NCBI GenBank assembly: GCA_964575455.1
Contig: CAZNRX010000009.1
Coordinates: forward strand, 20,784-84,783
Direction: 5' to 3'
Source: SKLM01 sp964575455
Lineage (GTDB): Bacteria > Chloroflexota > Anaerolineae > B4-G1
DNA length: 64,000 nt
Made by a program: the position numbers and the translations under genes. The notes below the pieces were generated by a model, which saw only the letters and a program-made list of their open reading frames with translations, did not search any database and was not told the DNA's origin. Positions 6,925 to 15,087 of the stretch are shown one piece after another. Within the stretch, counting starts at the first letter, position 1. Each line of letters starts with the position of its first letter.

Positions 6925-9900
6925 CTACCGCCGAAGGTCAAGGAGCCCCATGCCAATCCGAGGTGGTCTCGTCTTCTCCTCGTCCTTGCCAAAGCGGAGC
7001 ACCTCCCCGTCGCGGGTAATTGCTTCCACGCCGAGGCCCAGACTCTGCATCTCCTTCACCAGCACCTTGAACGATGCCGGAACGCCGACTTCCTTGACGG
7101 GCTCACCCTTGACAATCGATTCGTAAACCTCGACGCGACCCTGCACATCATCCGACTTGACCGTGAGCATCTCCTGGAGTGAGTGTGCAGCACCGTAGGC
7201 CTCAAGAGCCCACACCTCCATCTCACCAAAGCGCTGACCACCGAAGCGCGCCTTCCCTCCCAGCGGCTGCTGGGTGACCAGACTGTACGGCCCGGTGGAT
7301 CGCGCGTGCGCCTTATCCTCAACCAGGTGATGCAACTTCATGATATGCCGGTAGCCCACCGTCACCGGCCGATCGAGCGGTGCGCCCGTCTTGCCGTCGT
7401 AGAGCGTCATCTTCCCCAGGATGGGCAGCGGGTCACCGGATTCAAGACTGACCCGATTGGCCAGGTACTCCACCTCCTCCTCGTCCAGATCGGCGGTATC
7501 TTGACCGTGATCCTGGAGCCAGATCTTCAAGCAGATGATCCGCACTAGACGATCAGCCGTATCCTTCTCGCTTGTCGAAAGCGAGTCTTCCTCGTAGATC
7601 AACGAGTCACCGGGACTGTATCCTTGTTCATGAAGCCACTCGTGGAGCACCACCCGCCGGGCGTATCTCCGATCTCTCAGCAGTCGATCAGGACCGTAGT
7701 CGTGCCCCTCCAGCCAGCCCAGGACGTACAGCATCCGAGCCTCGTCCTCAGACTCCAAGGACTCCAACGGATACTCCTGCGCCTTCAACCAAGCCCAAGC
7801 GCGCTCCGTAATCTCCTCCCAGGCGCGATCCGTGAGCCAGGCGCGTGCCAGATCGGCCTCAATCTGGGTCTCCGTCGCTCCGTCAAACGTCGGTGAGACA
7901 GCACGGAAGCCAAGGCGAGAGGCTGCCCACCCGAGATGTGTCTCCAGAATCTGACCAATGTTCATGCGTCCCGGAACACCGAGGGGATTGAGCAAGATGT
8001 CGACCGGGGTGCCGTCCTCCAAGAAGGGCATATCCTCGACAGGTACCACCTTCGAGACGACGCCCTTGTTGCCATGACGCCCCGCCATCTTGTCCCCTTC
8101 CGTCAGCTTGCGAAGCTGCGCAACGTTGACACGAACCCGCTCTTCCACACCCGTCGGCAGATCGCGATGCTCCTCACGGTCAAAGGACTTCACGTCAACG
8201 ACCGTCCCTCGCTCGCCGTGCGGCATGCGCAAACTAGAGTCCTTGACGTCTCGCGCCTTCTCGCCAAAGATCGCGCGCAGCAGCTTCTCCTCAGGGCTGA
8301 GCTCCTTCTCGCCCTTAGGCGTGATCTTACCGACCAGGATGTCCAACGGCCCGACCTCGGCCCCGACCCGGACAATGCCCTTCTCATCCAACTCTCGCAG
8401 GGCCGAGTCGCCCACGTGGGGGATATCCCGGGTGATCTCCTCCGGCCCGAGTTTGGTGTTTCGGGCCTCGACCTCGTGCTCCTCAATGTGAATGGAGGTG
8501 AACTTGTCATCATGGACCAGATGTTCGCTGATCAGGATCGCGTCCTCAAAGTTGCCACCCTCCCAGGAGAGGAAGGCACACAGCACGTTCTGGCCCATGC
8601 CCAGCAGACCGCCCTTTGTGGACGAACTATCGGCGAGGGGAGTCCCCTTCTTGACATATTGGCCCTTACGAACCACAGGCCTCTGATTGATACACGAGCT
8701 CTGGTTCGAACGCTCGAACTTGCGTAGCCTGTACGTCTTGGGACCGTCGGCGTGACGAACGATGACCCCCCTGCCGGTGACACTGATGACCTCGCCGTCG
8801 TCCTCGGCCAGCACGACCTGACCCGAATCGCGCGCCGCTGGGCCCTCGACGCCGGTGCCCACGATCGGGGCCTCAGGTTCCAGAAGCGGCACGGCCTGCC
8901 GCTGCATGTTGGACCCCATCAGCGCGCGGTTGGCGTCATCGTGCTCCAGGAAAGGAATCAGCGCCGCTGATACACCCACAACCTGGTTGGGAGCGACGTC
9001 GATGTAATCGACGCGCCGTGGGGACACCGTTCGGAAATCGCCAGCATGACGCACAGTGACTCGATCCTCCAGGAAGTGCCCCTCATCGTCCAACTCGACG
9101 TTCGACTGAGCGACCCAACAGCGATCCTCACGGTCGGCCGACAGATACTCCACCGTGTCGGTGACCATGGGCTCGACCGGCACCTGCTCCCGAAGATCGA
9201 GCGCGGCGATCTTGTCCGCCAACTCAGCGTCGATCTTAACACCGGCCTCACCGATCACCTCACCGCTGTCCGGATCAAGCACGTCCTTTCGCAGCGTATG
9301 ACCAACGAGCGCATCGGCGGTGGGCTCCACCAGACGGAGCACCTTACGGTAGGGCGTCTCGATGAAGCCGAACGGATTGATGCGGGCATGCGTCGCCAGC
9401 CGGACAATCAGACCGATGTTGGGGCCCTCGGGCGTCTCGACGGGGCAGACACGCCCGTAGTGCGTGTAATGCACATCGCGCACCTCAAAGCCAGCGTACT
9501 CGCGCTTGAGGCCGCCAGGACCGAGCGCCGAAAGCGTACGCTTATGGGTCAACTCCGCCAGCGGGTTTGTCTGCTCCATGAACTGCGACAGGCGGCTCGA
9601 CCCGAAGAACTGCCGAATGGCGGCCACAAAGGGGCGGATGTTGATCAGATTGACGGGCGTCATCGATTCCGAGTCCCGGCTCGACATGCGGTCGACCACG
9701 ATACGCTCCATGCGGCGCAGACCGACGCGAAGCTTGTTCTGCACCAACTCGCCGACCGTCTTGATGCGACGGTTACCCAGGTGATCGATGTCGTCGGCAT
9801 CCTCGATGCCGTTGTTGATGCGGATCATGTGCCGCACGATAGCGACCAGGTCCTTCTTGGTGACCATACGATGGTCGAGGTCGACGTCGAAGTTGAGCCG

Positions 9901-10818
9901 CTGATTCAGCTTGTATCGTCCCACGCGCTTCAGATCGTAGCGGCGAGAATCGAACAGCTGTTCCTCCAGATATTCACGAGCGTTATCGAGCGTGGCAGGA
10001 TCGCCAGGACGCATTCGGCGGTAGAACTCCAGCAGAGCCTCCTCAGCCAAGGTGCGCCCATCTTTCGGCTTCCAGTCCGGTTCCTGCCGGAAGGTTGCCG
10101 GGATGTACTGGTGATTCGGGTTGCTGTCGGAATCCTCGAACAGCGCCAGCAGCGTCTCGTCGCTGCCATCCTGCAGGACGTCCTCTCCGGTCCCATCATC
10201 CACCGCCGCCAGAGCCCGCAAGGGGATGGTGACAGGCAGAATGCGCTTCCGATTGAAGCGGAGCGTCAAGTAGCCGGTCTTGCGGGATCCAAACTCCAAC
10301 CAGGCGCCACGATCGGGAATCAACTTGGCGGTACAGAGCCGCACGCCGGTCGACCGGTCCTCCTCAAGGTCGAAGTAGACACCGGGCGAGCGTATGAGCT
10401 GACTGACGACCACACGCTCTGTGCCGTTGATGATGAACGTACCGTTGTCGGTCATCAACGGGAAGTCGCCGAAGAAGACCTCCGATTGGATGATCTCGCC
10501 CGTCTCACGGTTACTGAGAGCCACGTCTACGTAGAGCGGGGCAGCGAACGTGATGTCGCGTACAATACACTGCTCCCTCGAATAGCGCGGCTCCTGAAAA
10601 CGATAGTGAAGATCAAACTGAGCCTCCCGAGCCGCAGAGCTCGGCAGATACATCTTAAGATTGCCGTTGTAACTCTCAATGGGGGAAATCTCATCGAACA
10701 GCTGAGACAGACCCTCTTCTTGGAGCCAGTTGAAGAACTTGAACTGGATCTGAAGCAGCGGTGGCAGTGCCTTTGCGTCAGTTATTCGCGCATAGGACTT
10801 ACTCGCCGTGTAGGACAT
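6925..10818 (-). CDS. rpoB: RNA polymerase beta subunit with large C-terminal-half insertion
   Basis: The catalytic beta subunit of RNA polymerase. The 1297-residue protein has the normal landmarks: FFGSSRLSQFMEQTNPLAEL and LGPGGLKRE (rifampicin region), MAGRHGNKG, and the C-terminal SLVTQQPLGGKARFGGQRFG and MEVWALEAYGA. Between FDGA and LYDGKTG, where most bacteria have about 20 residues, there are about 157 (residues 982-1138), mostly acidic, amphipathic and with four loosely repeated W-L-x4-(G)-Y-type helices. rpoC is not downstream: the next gene is rpsL. rplJ/rplL are not upstream. A strong promoter lies at 10871-10898. Confidence 0.98.
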   Translation of the reverse strand: MSYTASKSYARITDAKALPPLLQIQFKFFNWLQEEGLSQLFDEISPIESYNGNLKMYLPSSAAREAQFDLHYRFQEPRYSREQCIVRDITFAAPLYVDVALSNRETGEIIQSEVFFGDFPLMTDNGTFIINGTERVVVSQLIRSPGVYFDLEEDRSTGVRLCTAKLIPDRGAWLEFGSRKTGYLTLRFNRKRILPVTIPLRALAAVDDGTGEDVLQDGSDETLLALFEDSDSNPNHQYIPATFRQEPDWKPKDGRTLAEEALLEFYRRMRPGDPATLDNAREYLEEQLFDSRRYDLKRVGRYKLNQRLNFDVDLDHRMVTKKDLVAIVRHMIRINNGIEDADDIDHLGNRRIKTVGELVQNKLRVGLRRMERIVVDRMSSRDSESMTPVNLINIRPFVAAIRQFFGSSRLSQFMEQTNPLAELTHKRTLSALGPGGLKREYAGFEVRDVHYTHYGRVCPVETPEGPNIGLIVRLATHARINPFGFIETPYRKVLRLVEPTADALVGHTLRKDVLDPDSGEVIGEAGVKIDAELADKIAALDLREQVPVEPMVTDTVEYLSADREDRCWVAQSNVELDDEGHFLEDRVTVRHAGDFRTVSPRRVDYIDVAPNQVVGVSAALIPFLEHDDANRALMGSNMQRQAVPLLEPEAPIVGTGVEGPAARDSGQVVLAEDDGEVISVTGRGVIVRHADGPKTYRLRKFERSNQSSCINQRPVVRKGQYVKKGTPLADSSSTKGGLLGMGQNVLCAFLSWEGGNFEDAILISEHLVHDDKFTSIHIEEHEVEARNTKLGPEEITRDIPHVGDSALRELDEKGIVRVGAEVGPLDILVGKITPKGEKELSPEEKLLRAIFGEKARDVKDSSLRMPHGERGTVVDVKSFDREEHRDLPTGVEERVRVNVAQLRKLTEGDKMAGRHGNKGVVSKVVPVEDMPFLEDGTPVDILLNPLGVPGRMNIGQILETHLGWAASRLGFRAVSPTFDGATETQIEADLARAWLTDRAWEEITERAWAWLKAQEYPLESLESEDEARMLYVLGWLEGHDYGPDRLLRDRRYARRVVLHEWLHEQGYSPGDSLIYEEDSLSTSEKDTADRLVRIICLKIWLQDHGQDTADLDEEEVEYLANRVSLESGDPLPILGKMTLYDGKTGAPLDRPVTVGYRHIMKLHHLVEDKAHARSTGPYSLVTQQPLGGKARFGGQRFGEMEVWALEAYGAAHSLQEMLTVKSDDVQGRVEVYESIVKGEPVKEVGVPASFKVLVKEMQSLGLGVEAITRDGEVLRFGKDEEKTRPPRIGMGLLDLRR

Positions 10819-10870
10819 TCTTTAACTCATTCCTCCCCAGATTCTCTAAGGCTTAACACGCAGACTTATT

Positions 10871-10898
10871 ATTCTACCAAAGAACAGGATAATGTCAA
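10871..10898 (-). promoter_or_regulatory. Promoter for rpoB
   Basis: On the minus strand TTGACA (10893-10898) and TAGAAT (10871-10876) are 16 bases apart, with TGG preceding the -10. This is consistent with rpoB being transcribed independently of any upstream gene. The leader is about 45-50 nt. Confidence 0.8.
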
Positions 10899-11057
10899 CT
10901 ATCGGCACAAAGGTCTCAGATACGTCGCCCCCAACTCTGGACGTCACTATCATACCACGCGTCGCCGCCGGGCCCTGATATGAAAGGGGTGCAAACTGTC
11001 ACCCTCGGAAGGTATCATCAATCACTGGCTGAATCCCACCGTTGCAGTATCATGATA

Positions 11058-11155
11058 GGCGAGGTGAGTGACTGAAACAATCAGTACACGACACCTCTCC
11101 TCCTTTCCTTGGCGGCAGGCCCTCTGGTTCTCAGGGGGCCTGCCTTCTTTTGTTT
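11058..11155 (+). ncRNA. Candidate small structured RNA in the rpoB-GNAT gap
   Basis: The 417-bp gap 10819-11235 has no convincing gene. On the plus strand it holds a nested hairpin (GAGGTG 11061-11066 with CACCTC 11092-11097; inner ACTGA 11071-11075 with TCAGT 11081-11085) followed by a strong intrinsic terminator. Both flanking genes are on the minus strand, so this terminator serves no annotated gene, suggesting an unannotated plus-strand RNA. I found no clear promoter and no match to 6S, SRP, tmRNA, RNase P or T-box signatures. The 5' end is unknown. Confidence 0.35.
11114..11155 (+). terminator. Strong intrinsic terminator, plus strand
   Basis: A 13-bp stem (11114-11126 with 11132-11144, one G-U pair) with a five-base GTTCT loop is followed by TTCTTTTGTTT. 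On the minus strand the hairpin would follow the GNAT gene stop by about 90 bases but would have no T tract. Confidence 0.7.
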
Positions 11156-11235
11156 CGAGCCGGCTAGGCCCCCTCCTCCACTCGTCACTTGCGCGTTTCA
11201 GCGCCTTCAACGTTGATGACGTGAACGGCTGATCA

Positions 11236-12246
11236 TCAGTTCACAGGCACAGAGAAGCTACGCCTGAGGCTCCGCTTCATCTGAATGAGAACGCGTAACT
11301 CCCTGAAATCCTCTTCCCTCAACGCCGTGACCAACGAATCCGTGGCCTCCGGCAATGAGGTCTCGATCGGCTTACGCGACGATCGCCCCAGATTGGCCAC
11401 GCCCTGCCTCACCAGATCATCTCCAAGGCCAGCGCTGTCTCCGGGTCGAACGAGCACCTCCATTCGATTGGGAAAGACCCCGCGCCTCTGCACCGTCCGA
11501 ACCGCCCCTTCTATCTTAGCTCCACCATCCCCTGGAACGACCCACCATACCTCATCCTCACACCTGAGCCAATGCTCAACCCTGCGCCGCCAACCAGGAC
11601 GGTAGTCGTCCTCTTGTATCTCGAGCAGGGGACGCTGCTCCTCGGGGACCACAGCGCGCATGAGCCGCACCAGAGCATCGCTATCGCGCCGTCGCCCCCG
11701 CTTCATCAGCCCAGATTGGGGAGGACGACCGGACCCCTTCAAGCCACCCGCGCGCAGAAAGTGATGGGTCCGCCCCACCTCCTGGAAGCCCAGCCGCTCG
11801 TACAGCCCCCGCGCCACCTCGTTGTCGGCGCGAACCTCCAGGCCCACCCAATGGGCCCCGCGCCTTCGAATCGCCTTGATGGCCGCCTTCATTAGGGCGC
11901 TGGCGATGCCCTTGCCACGTTGGTGAGGGTGAACGACCACGTTGCCGATCAGATACCCACCCAGGCCCCGCGTTCGCCGCATAGAGAGGTTGCCCACGAT
12001 GTGACCATCCATCACCCACACCAAGCCGGGCGCCACCGTAGCCTTTCCCAGAAAGGCCCACAGCCACTGTAAGAGCGGCCCGCCACGGGCGAAGTGCCGC
12101 ATACGGGCCAGCGTCGCCTCGCCGGCCGGATCCAGGCGATCCCCGAAAGCGACGCTGATCAAATCAACCACCGACTCAAGATCGCGGAATGGATCTAGAG
12201 GGCGAATGCGGCCCTCAGCTCGTGGCGTCTGAGTGGCAGCGGTCAT
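11236..12246 (-). CDS. Tandem GNAT-type N-acetyltransferase
   Basis: A 336-residue probable acetyl-CoA-dependent acetyltransferase. The N-terminal half (about residues 12-150) has a GNAT fold with the acetyl-CoA loop VVHPHQRGKGIASALM (residues about 109-124) and the C-terminal DNEVARGLYERLGFQEVGRT segment. The C-terminal half (about 185-336) looks like a second, degenerate GNAT domain without a clear acetyl-CoA loop. Substrate is unknown. It lies 79 bases downstream of the small DUF6504-like gene and is probably cotranscribed with pncC. Confidence 0.85.
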   Translation of the reverse strand: MTAATQTPRAEGRIRPLDPFRDLESVVDLISVAFGDRLDPAGEATLARMRHFARGGPLLQWLWAFLGKATVAPGLVWVMDGHIVGNLSMRRTRGLGGYLIGNVVVHPHQRGKGIASALMKAAIKAIRRRGAHWVGLEVRADNEVARGLYERLGFQEVGRTHHFLRAGGLKGSGRPPQSGLMKRGRRRDSDALVRLMRAVVPEEQRPLLEIQEDDYRPGWRRRVEHWLRCEDEVWWVVPGDGGAKIEGAVRTVQRRGVFPNRMEVLVRPGDSAGLGDDLVRQGVANLGRSSRKPIETSLPEATDSLVTALREEDFRELRVLIQMKRSLRRSFSVPVN

Positions 12247-12325
12247 GACCCACCTCTCATCGGCAGGCCCTCACCTCCACCTGCAGCCGCTCCCCCAATA
12301 CAACGTGCAGCACCACCCCGTGCCG

Positions 12326-12568
12326 CTACGCTGCCAGCCTCGGTATCGGGCCACGGGCAATCGACCAGCGGAGGGTCTCAAGATCGAGTCGCAGCTCGAA
12401 GAGGCGTCCCCCCATCGCCATCACATTGAAGCACCGCTGTCCGGCCTCCGTCCAGCGCCGTCCAATGCCCTCGACGGCAAGCGAGCTGCCCTGCCAGTCG
12501 AAGCGCCGCGGCGTGATCCTGCCCTGGGCTGTGAAGGCGGCCTCGACCGCCGTCGGTTCCCCGCTCAT
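12326..12568 (-). CDS. Small DUF6504-like protein
   Basis: An 80-residue soluble protein of unknown function. Its pattern (RFDWQGSSLAVEGIGRRW near residues 22-39, then FELRLDLETLRW) resembles the small DUF6504-type proteins common in Actinobacteria and Chloroflexi. This is a resemblance by eye only. The start is fixed by an ATGA overlap with the pncC stop (12565-12568), which implies translational coupling. A longer reading frame opens further upstream but would lie inside pncC. Confidence 0.7.
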   Translation of the reverse strand: MSGEPTAVEAAFTAQGRITPRRFDWQGSSLAVEGIGRRWTEAGQRCFNVMAMGGRLFELRLDLETLRWSIARGPIPRLAA

Positions 12569-13056
12569 AACACACCCTCCATATACCGTCGCACCATATC
12601 GAGGGCCGCCTCCGCCGACCACGATTTGTTCTCCCAACGGTCTCCCTCGAAGACATGCTTCTCTACCCACCCACCGCTTGGCGTGGCGAGCCCAACGTAG
12701 ACCAGGCCCACCGGCTTCCCTGGCGTGCCCCCGGTCGGGCCAGCGATCCCCGTCACGGAAACGCCGAGGTCGGCTTCCATAACCTGCCTCACGCCCTCCG
12801 CCATCTCCCGCGCTGTCTGTTCACTCACAGCGCCATATCTATCGAGACTCTCGCCTCGCACATCAAGCAGCGCTTCCTTGACGTTGTTGGCGTAGGCCGT
12901 GATAGAGCCGCGGTAGTAGTCTGAGCTGCCAGGCACGTTCGTGATGCGGTGCCCAACCAGGCCGCCGGTGCACGATTCGGCCACGGCCAGGGTCAGCCCC
13001 CTCGTGGCGAGCAATCGCCCCACGATGACCTCAAGATCACGCTCAGTTGGTGGCAT
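12565..13056 (-). CDS. pncC: CinA-type nicotinamide-nucleotide amidohydrolase
   Basis: PncC converts nicotinamide mononucleotide to nicotinate mononucleotide, recycling NAD breakdown products. The 163-residue protein is the stand-alone CinA C-terminal domain: AESCTGGLVGHRITNVPGSS carries the conserved Ser-Cys-Thr-Gly-Gly active-site loop, followed by YRGSITAYANNVK and SVTGIAGPTGGTPGKPVG. I chose the ATG at 13056 (MPPTERDLEV), because the 47 upstream codons have no family similarity and cover the tRNA-Glu terminator. It overlaps the downstream gene by four bases. Confidence 0.93.
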   Translation of the reverse strand: MPPTERDLEVIVGRLLATRGLTLAVAESCTGGLVGHRITNVPGSSDYYRGSITAYANNVKEALLDVRGESLDRYGAVSEQTAREMAEGVRQVMEADLGVSVTGIAGPTGGTPGKPVGLVYVGLATPSGGWVEKHVFEGDRWENKSWSAEAALDMVRRYMEGVL

Positions 13057-13110
13057 CGACGCCTCCCAGTCGGTCGGGGCCAGCAGCCCTCCAGGATCCG
13101 TCGCCCCACA

Positions 13111-13138
13111 AACCAAAACCCCACCGAGTTGGTGGGGT
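13111..13138 (-). terminator. Terminator downstream of tRNA-Glu
   Basis: On the minus strand ACCCCACC-type arms (13118-13125 and 13131-13138) form an 8-bp stem with a five-base loop, followed by TTTTGGTT. It lies 70 bases after the tRNA 3' end and ahead of pncC, so pncC would need read-through or its own promoter. Confidence 0.65.
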
Positions 13139-13208
13139 CCCAACGTGCCGTGGCCCGGGAAGCGACACATGCACGCCTCAATGATTCCAACACACACGCT
13201 CTATGGAG

Positions 13209-13282
13209 TACCCCCAAGGGGATTCGAACCCCTGTCGCGGGCTTGAAAGGCCCGTGTCCTAACCAGGCTAGACGATGGGGGC
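13209..13282 (-). tRNA. tRNA-Glu (UUC)
   Basis: A 74-nt cloverleaf on the minus strand. The anticodon arm is CGGGC-CTTTCAA-GCCCG, giving anticodon TTC. The T arm is AGGGG-TTCGAAT-CCCCT. The acceptor stem GCCCCCA pairs with TGGGGGT, which makes the first pair G1-U72, unusual for this tRNA, with A as discriminator. CCA is not encoded. A good promoter lies 12 bases upstream. Confidence 0.95.
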
Positions 13283-13293
13283 GTCTGGCGGCT

Positions 13294-13321
13294 ATTCTAC
13301 CATGAAGAAGATGAACGTCAA
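13294..13321 (-). promoter_or_regulatory. Promoter for tRNA-Glu
   Basis: TTGACG (13316-13321) and TAGAAT (13294-13299) on the minus strand, 16-base spacer, with TGG before the -10. Same design as the rpoB and rpsL promoters. Confidence 0.8.
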
Positions 13322-13369
13322 GCCCTCAAGCTAAATGTGTCTCCGTCTTCGTCGGGCAGCGAACCGGAC

Positions 13370-13963
13370 CTACACCCGTCTTTGACCGATGCGCTTCTGA
13401 TTCCAGCGCCAGGCCTCGACGAGGCTCTCGTAGAGCGTGGGGCTGAACCCAGTGACCGTCAGAAAGCGATCCAATAGGCTGTCCTCTAGCTCTGCATCGT
13501 GGAGGTCGAGGCAGCCGGCATAGACAAGGCCCCGATCATACGTCATCACTTTATTCAACGTGCGCATCGTCGAGGAGAGCTCATGAGGCTGCTCACCAAG
13601 TCGCCTCTCTGCCAGGGCGAACAGCCGCTGATGCGTCATCGCCTCCAGAAGGATGACGTCCTCAAACGTCAGATCGACGTTAGCCAGCCTCTGCCCCAGC
13701 GCAAGACGTCTCTCCGCACGACCATCGTCGAAGGGCCCCTTCACGAGGCCCGTCAACCATTCACGAAGCACATCGTGTAGACGTTGGACGAAGCGGGCGT
13801 TCCTCATCAAGGGCTGCGCCCCATTGGACCTGATCAGACGGTCCGCGAACTCCTCAACCATCTCCTCCTGTTCCGACTTAAGCCACCTTCGCAGCTCGGC
13901 AAGCCTAGCTTGGTCCCCCTCACGCCAGTCGAAGCACACTCTCGCCTTGTCAGCCCAGGCCAT
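13370..13963 (-). CDS. Globin-fold sensor protein lacking the heme histidine
   Basis: A 197-residue soluble protein resembling the protoglobin / globin-coupled-sensor domain: VLREWLTGLVKGPFDDGRAERRLALGQ (residues about 65-91) fits the E-F region, followed by helices G and H. In heme-binding members the next segment contains the proximal His (G-x2-H-x-R-I); here it reads GQRLANVDL with Leu at about position 93, as in heme-free globin sensors such as the RsbR N-terminal domain. No output domain is fused. ATG 13963 is preferred over GTG 13999 because GGAGG lies four bases before it. It follows the response regulator gene after 281 bp in which I saw no gene. Confidence 0.7.
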   Translation of the reverse strand: MAWADKARVCFDWREGDQARLAELRRWLKSEQEEMVEEFADRLIRSNGAQPLMRNARFVQRLHDVLREWLTGLVKGPFDDGRAERRLALGQRLANVDLTFEDVILLEAMTHQRLFALAERRLGEQPHELSSTMRTLNKVMTYDRGLVYAGCLDLHDAELEDSLLDRFLTVTGFSPTLYESLVEAWRWNQKRIGQRRV

Positions 13964-14244
13964 CAATCCTCCATCCGCCCCCTGACCACTCCATGCCACA
14001 GAGTCTCAGTAGATCCAAGATTGCTCTAAGGGGATCTGGCGATCCAGGGCAAGCAAATTGGGTCCACGGAGCCTCACCATGCCGCGAGCCAACTTCTTCC
14101 TAGAAACGGTTGAAGGCGTCGGCCAGCGGAAGCTTACTACGCTATAGGATACCACAGGGTGACGGCTGTTGACGTTGCAAAGAGATTACAACTCTGTTAC
14201 GAGGAGCGTGGGGACGGACGATGAACCGTGGAGAAACGAAACCC

Positions 14245-15060
14245 TCAGTCCGCAGGTCGAGATTCAGATGCGAACATGTATCCAACACCGCGGACGTTGA
14301 GCACGTAGGTGGGATGAGCGGGATCCGGCTCCAGCTTCTTGCGCAGGCGGCGAATGTGAACGCGGATGATGGCCCGGGCCCCCTCCGCGTCAGCCTCATA
14401 CCCCCTCGCGCGCTGCACCAGTTGCCTGGGACTCCAGACCTCGTCGGGCGTCTCCAGCAAGCAGGAGAGCACCTTAAACTCCGTTGGGGTCAGGTCAAGA
14501 GGCTCGCCCTGGCGCGTGGCGACGTGCCTCTGGTGATCGATGACCACATCCCGCACCCGAAGGAAGCGCTCTCGCTCCTCAACGTCAAGCCTGTCGATGC
14601 CCTCGTGCTCCTCTGCAGCGTCCAACTGGGCCACGGTCTCCTTCAACTGCTCCACCAGCCGGTACCGCTTCTGCTTCTGACGATGCTTGACCAGGCCCTC
14701 ACGCACGCTCTTCAGAATATGGGGAATGGGACAGGGTTTCAGCAGGTAATCGTGCGCGCCCTTCCGAATAGCTTCGATGGCGGTCTCCATCGTGCCAAAG
14801 GCCGTCAACAGGATGATCACCGTGTCGGAGGAGCTTGCGTGAATCCGCTCAGCCACCTCCAATCCATCCATGCCAGGCATCTTCAGGTCCAGGACCACGA
14901 GGTCGAACGGGCCTCGCTTACTGAGCAAGCTGATCGCCTCCTCGCCGCTGGCAGCAGTAGCGACGTCATATCCCTCCAAACGTAAGGCATCCAAGAGGGA
15001 AACACGCGTCACAGCCTCGTCATCAACCACCATGATGTGCGTCGTGTGATCTTGCTTCAT
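14245..15060 (-). CDS. Response regulator, REC plus winged helix
   Basis: A 271-residue DNA-binding response regulator. REC domain residues about 8-120, acidic pocket VVDDE (11-15), phosphoacceptor Asp58 in VVLDLK, conserved Thr (LLTAFG) and Lys (LLKP). An approximately 50-residue coiled, charged linker leads to an OmpR-type winged helix (about 170-265: LTPTEFKVLSCLLE ... IRVHIRRLRKKLE ... VRGVGYMF). The REC looks closer to NtrC-type receivers than to OmpR ones. A GTG precedes the ATG, and GGAGG lies seven bases before the ATG. It is 27 bases downstream of the kinase, its likely partner. Confidence 0.92.
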   Translation of the reverse strand: MKQDHTTHIMVVDDEAVTRVSLLDALRLEGYDVATAASGEEAISLLSKRGPFDLVVLDLKMPGMDGLEVAERIHASSSDTVIILLTAFGTMETAIEAIRKGAHDYLLKPCPIPHILKSVREGLVKHRQKQKRYRLVEQLKETVAQLDAAEEHEGIDRLDVEERERFLRVRDVVIDHQRHVATRQGEPLDLTPTEFKVLSCLLETPDEVWSPRQLVQRARGYEADAEGARAIIRVHIRRLRKKLEPDPAHPTYVLNVRGVGYMFASESRPAD

Positions 15061-15087
15061 CACGCCCCCTCCTCGCGCAGCGAGACC

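Noticed and set aside
9046..10983. 645-codon plus-strand reading frame opposite rpoB
   Set aside because: Antisense shadow of rpoB in G+C-rich DNA; no family motif, no ribosome site.
11022..11210. 62-codon minus-strand reading frame in the rpoB-GNAT gap
   Set aside because: It runs through the strong terminator hairpin and an inverted repeat, has no family signal and no ribosome site.
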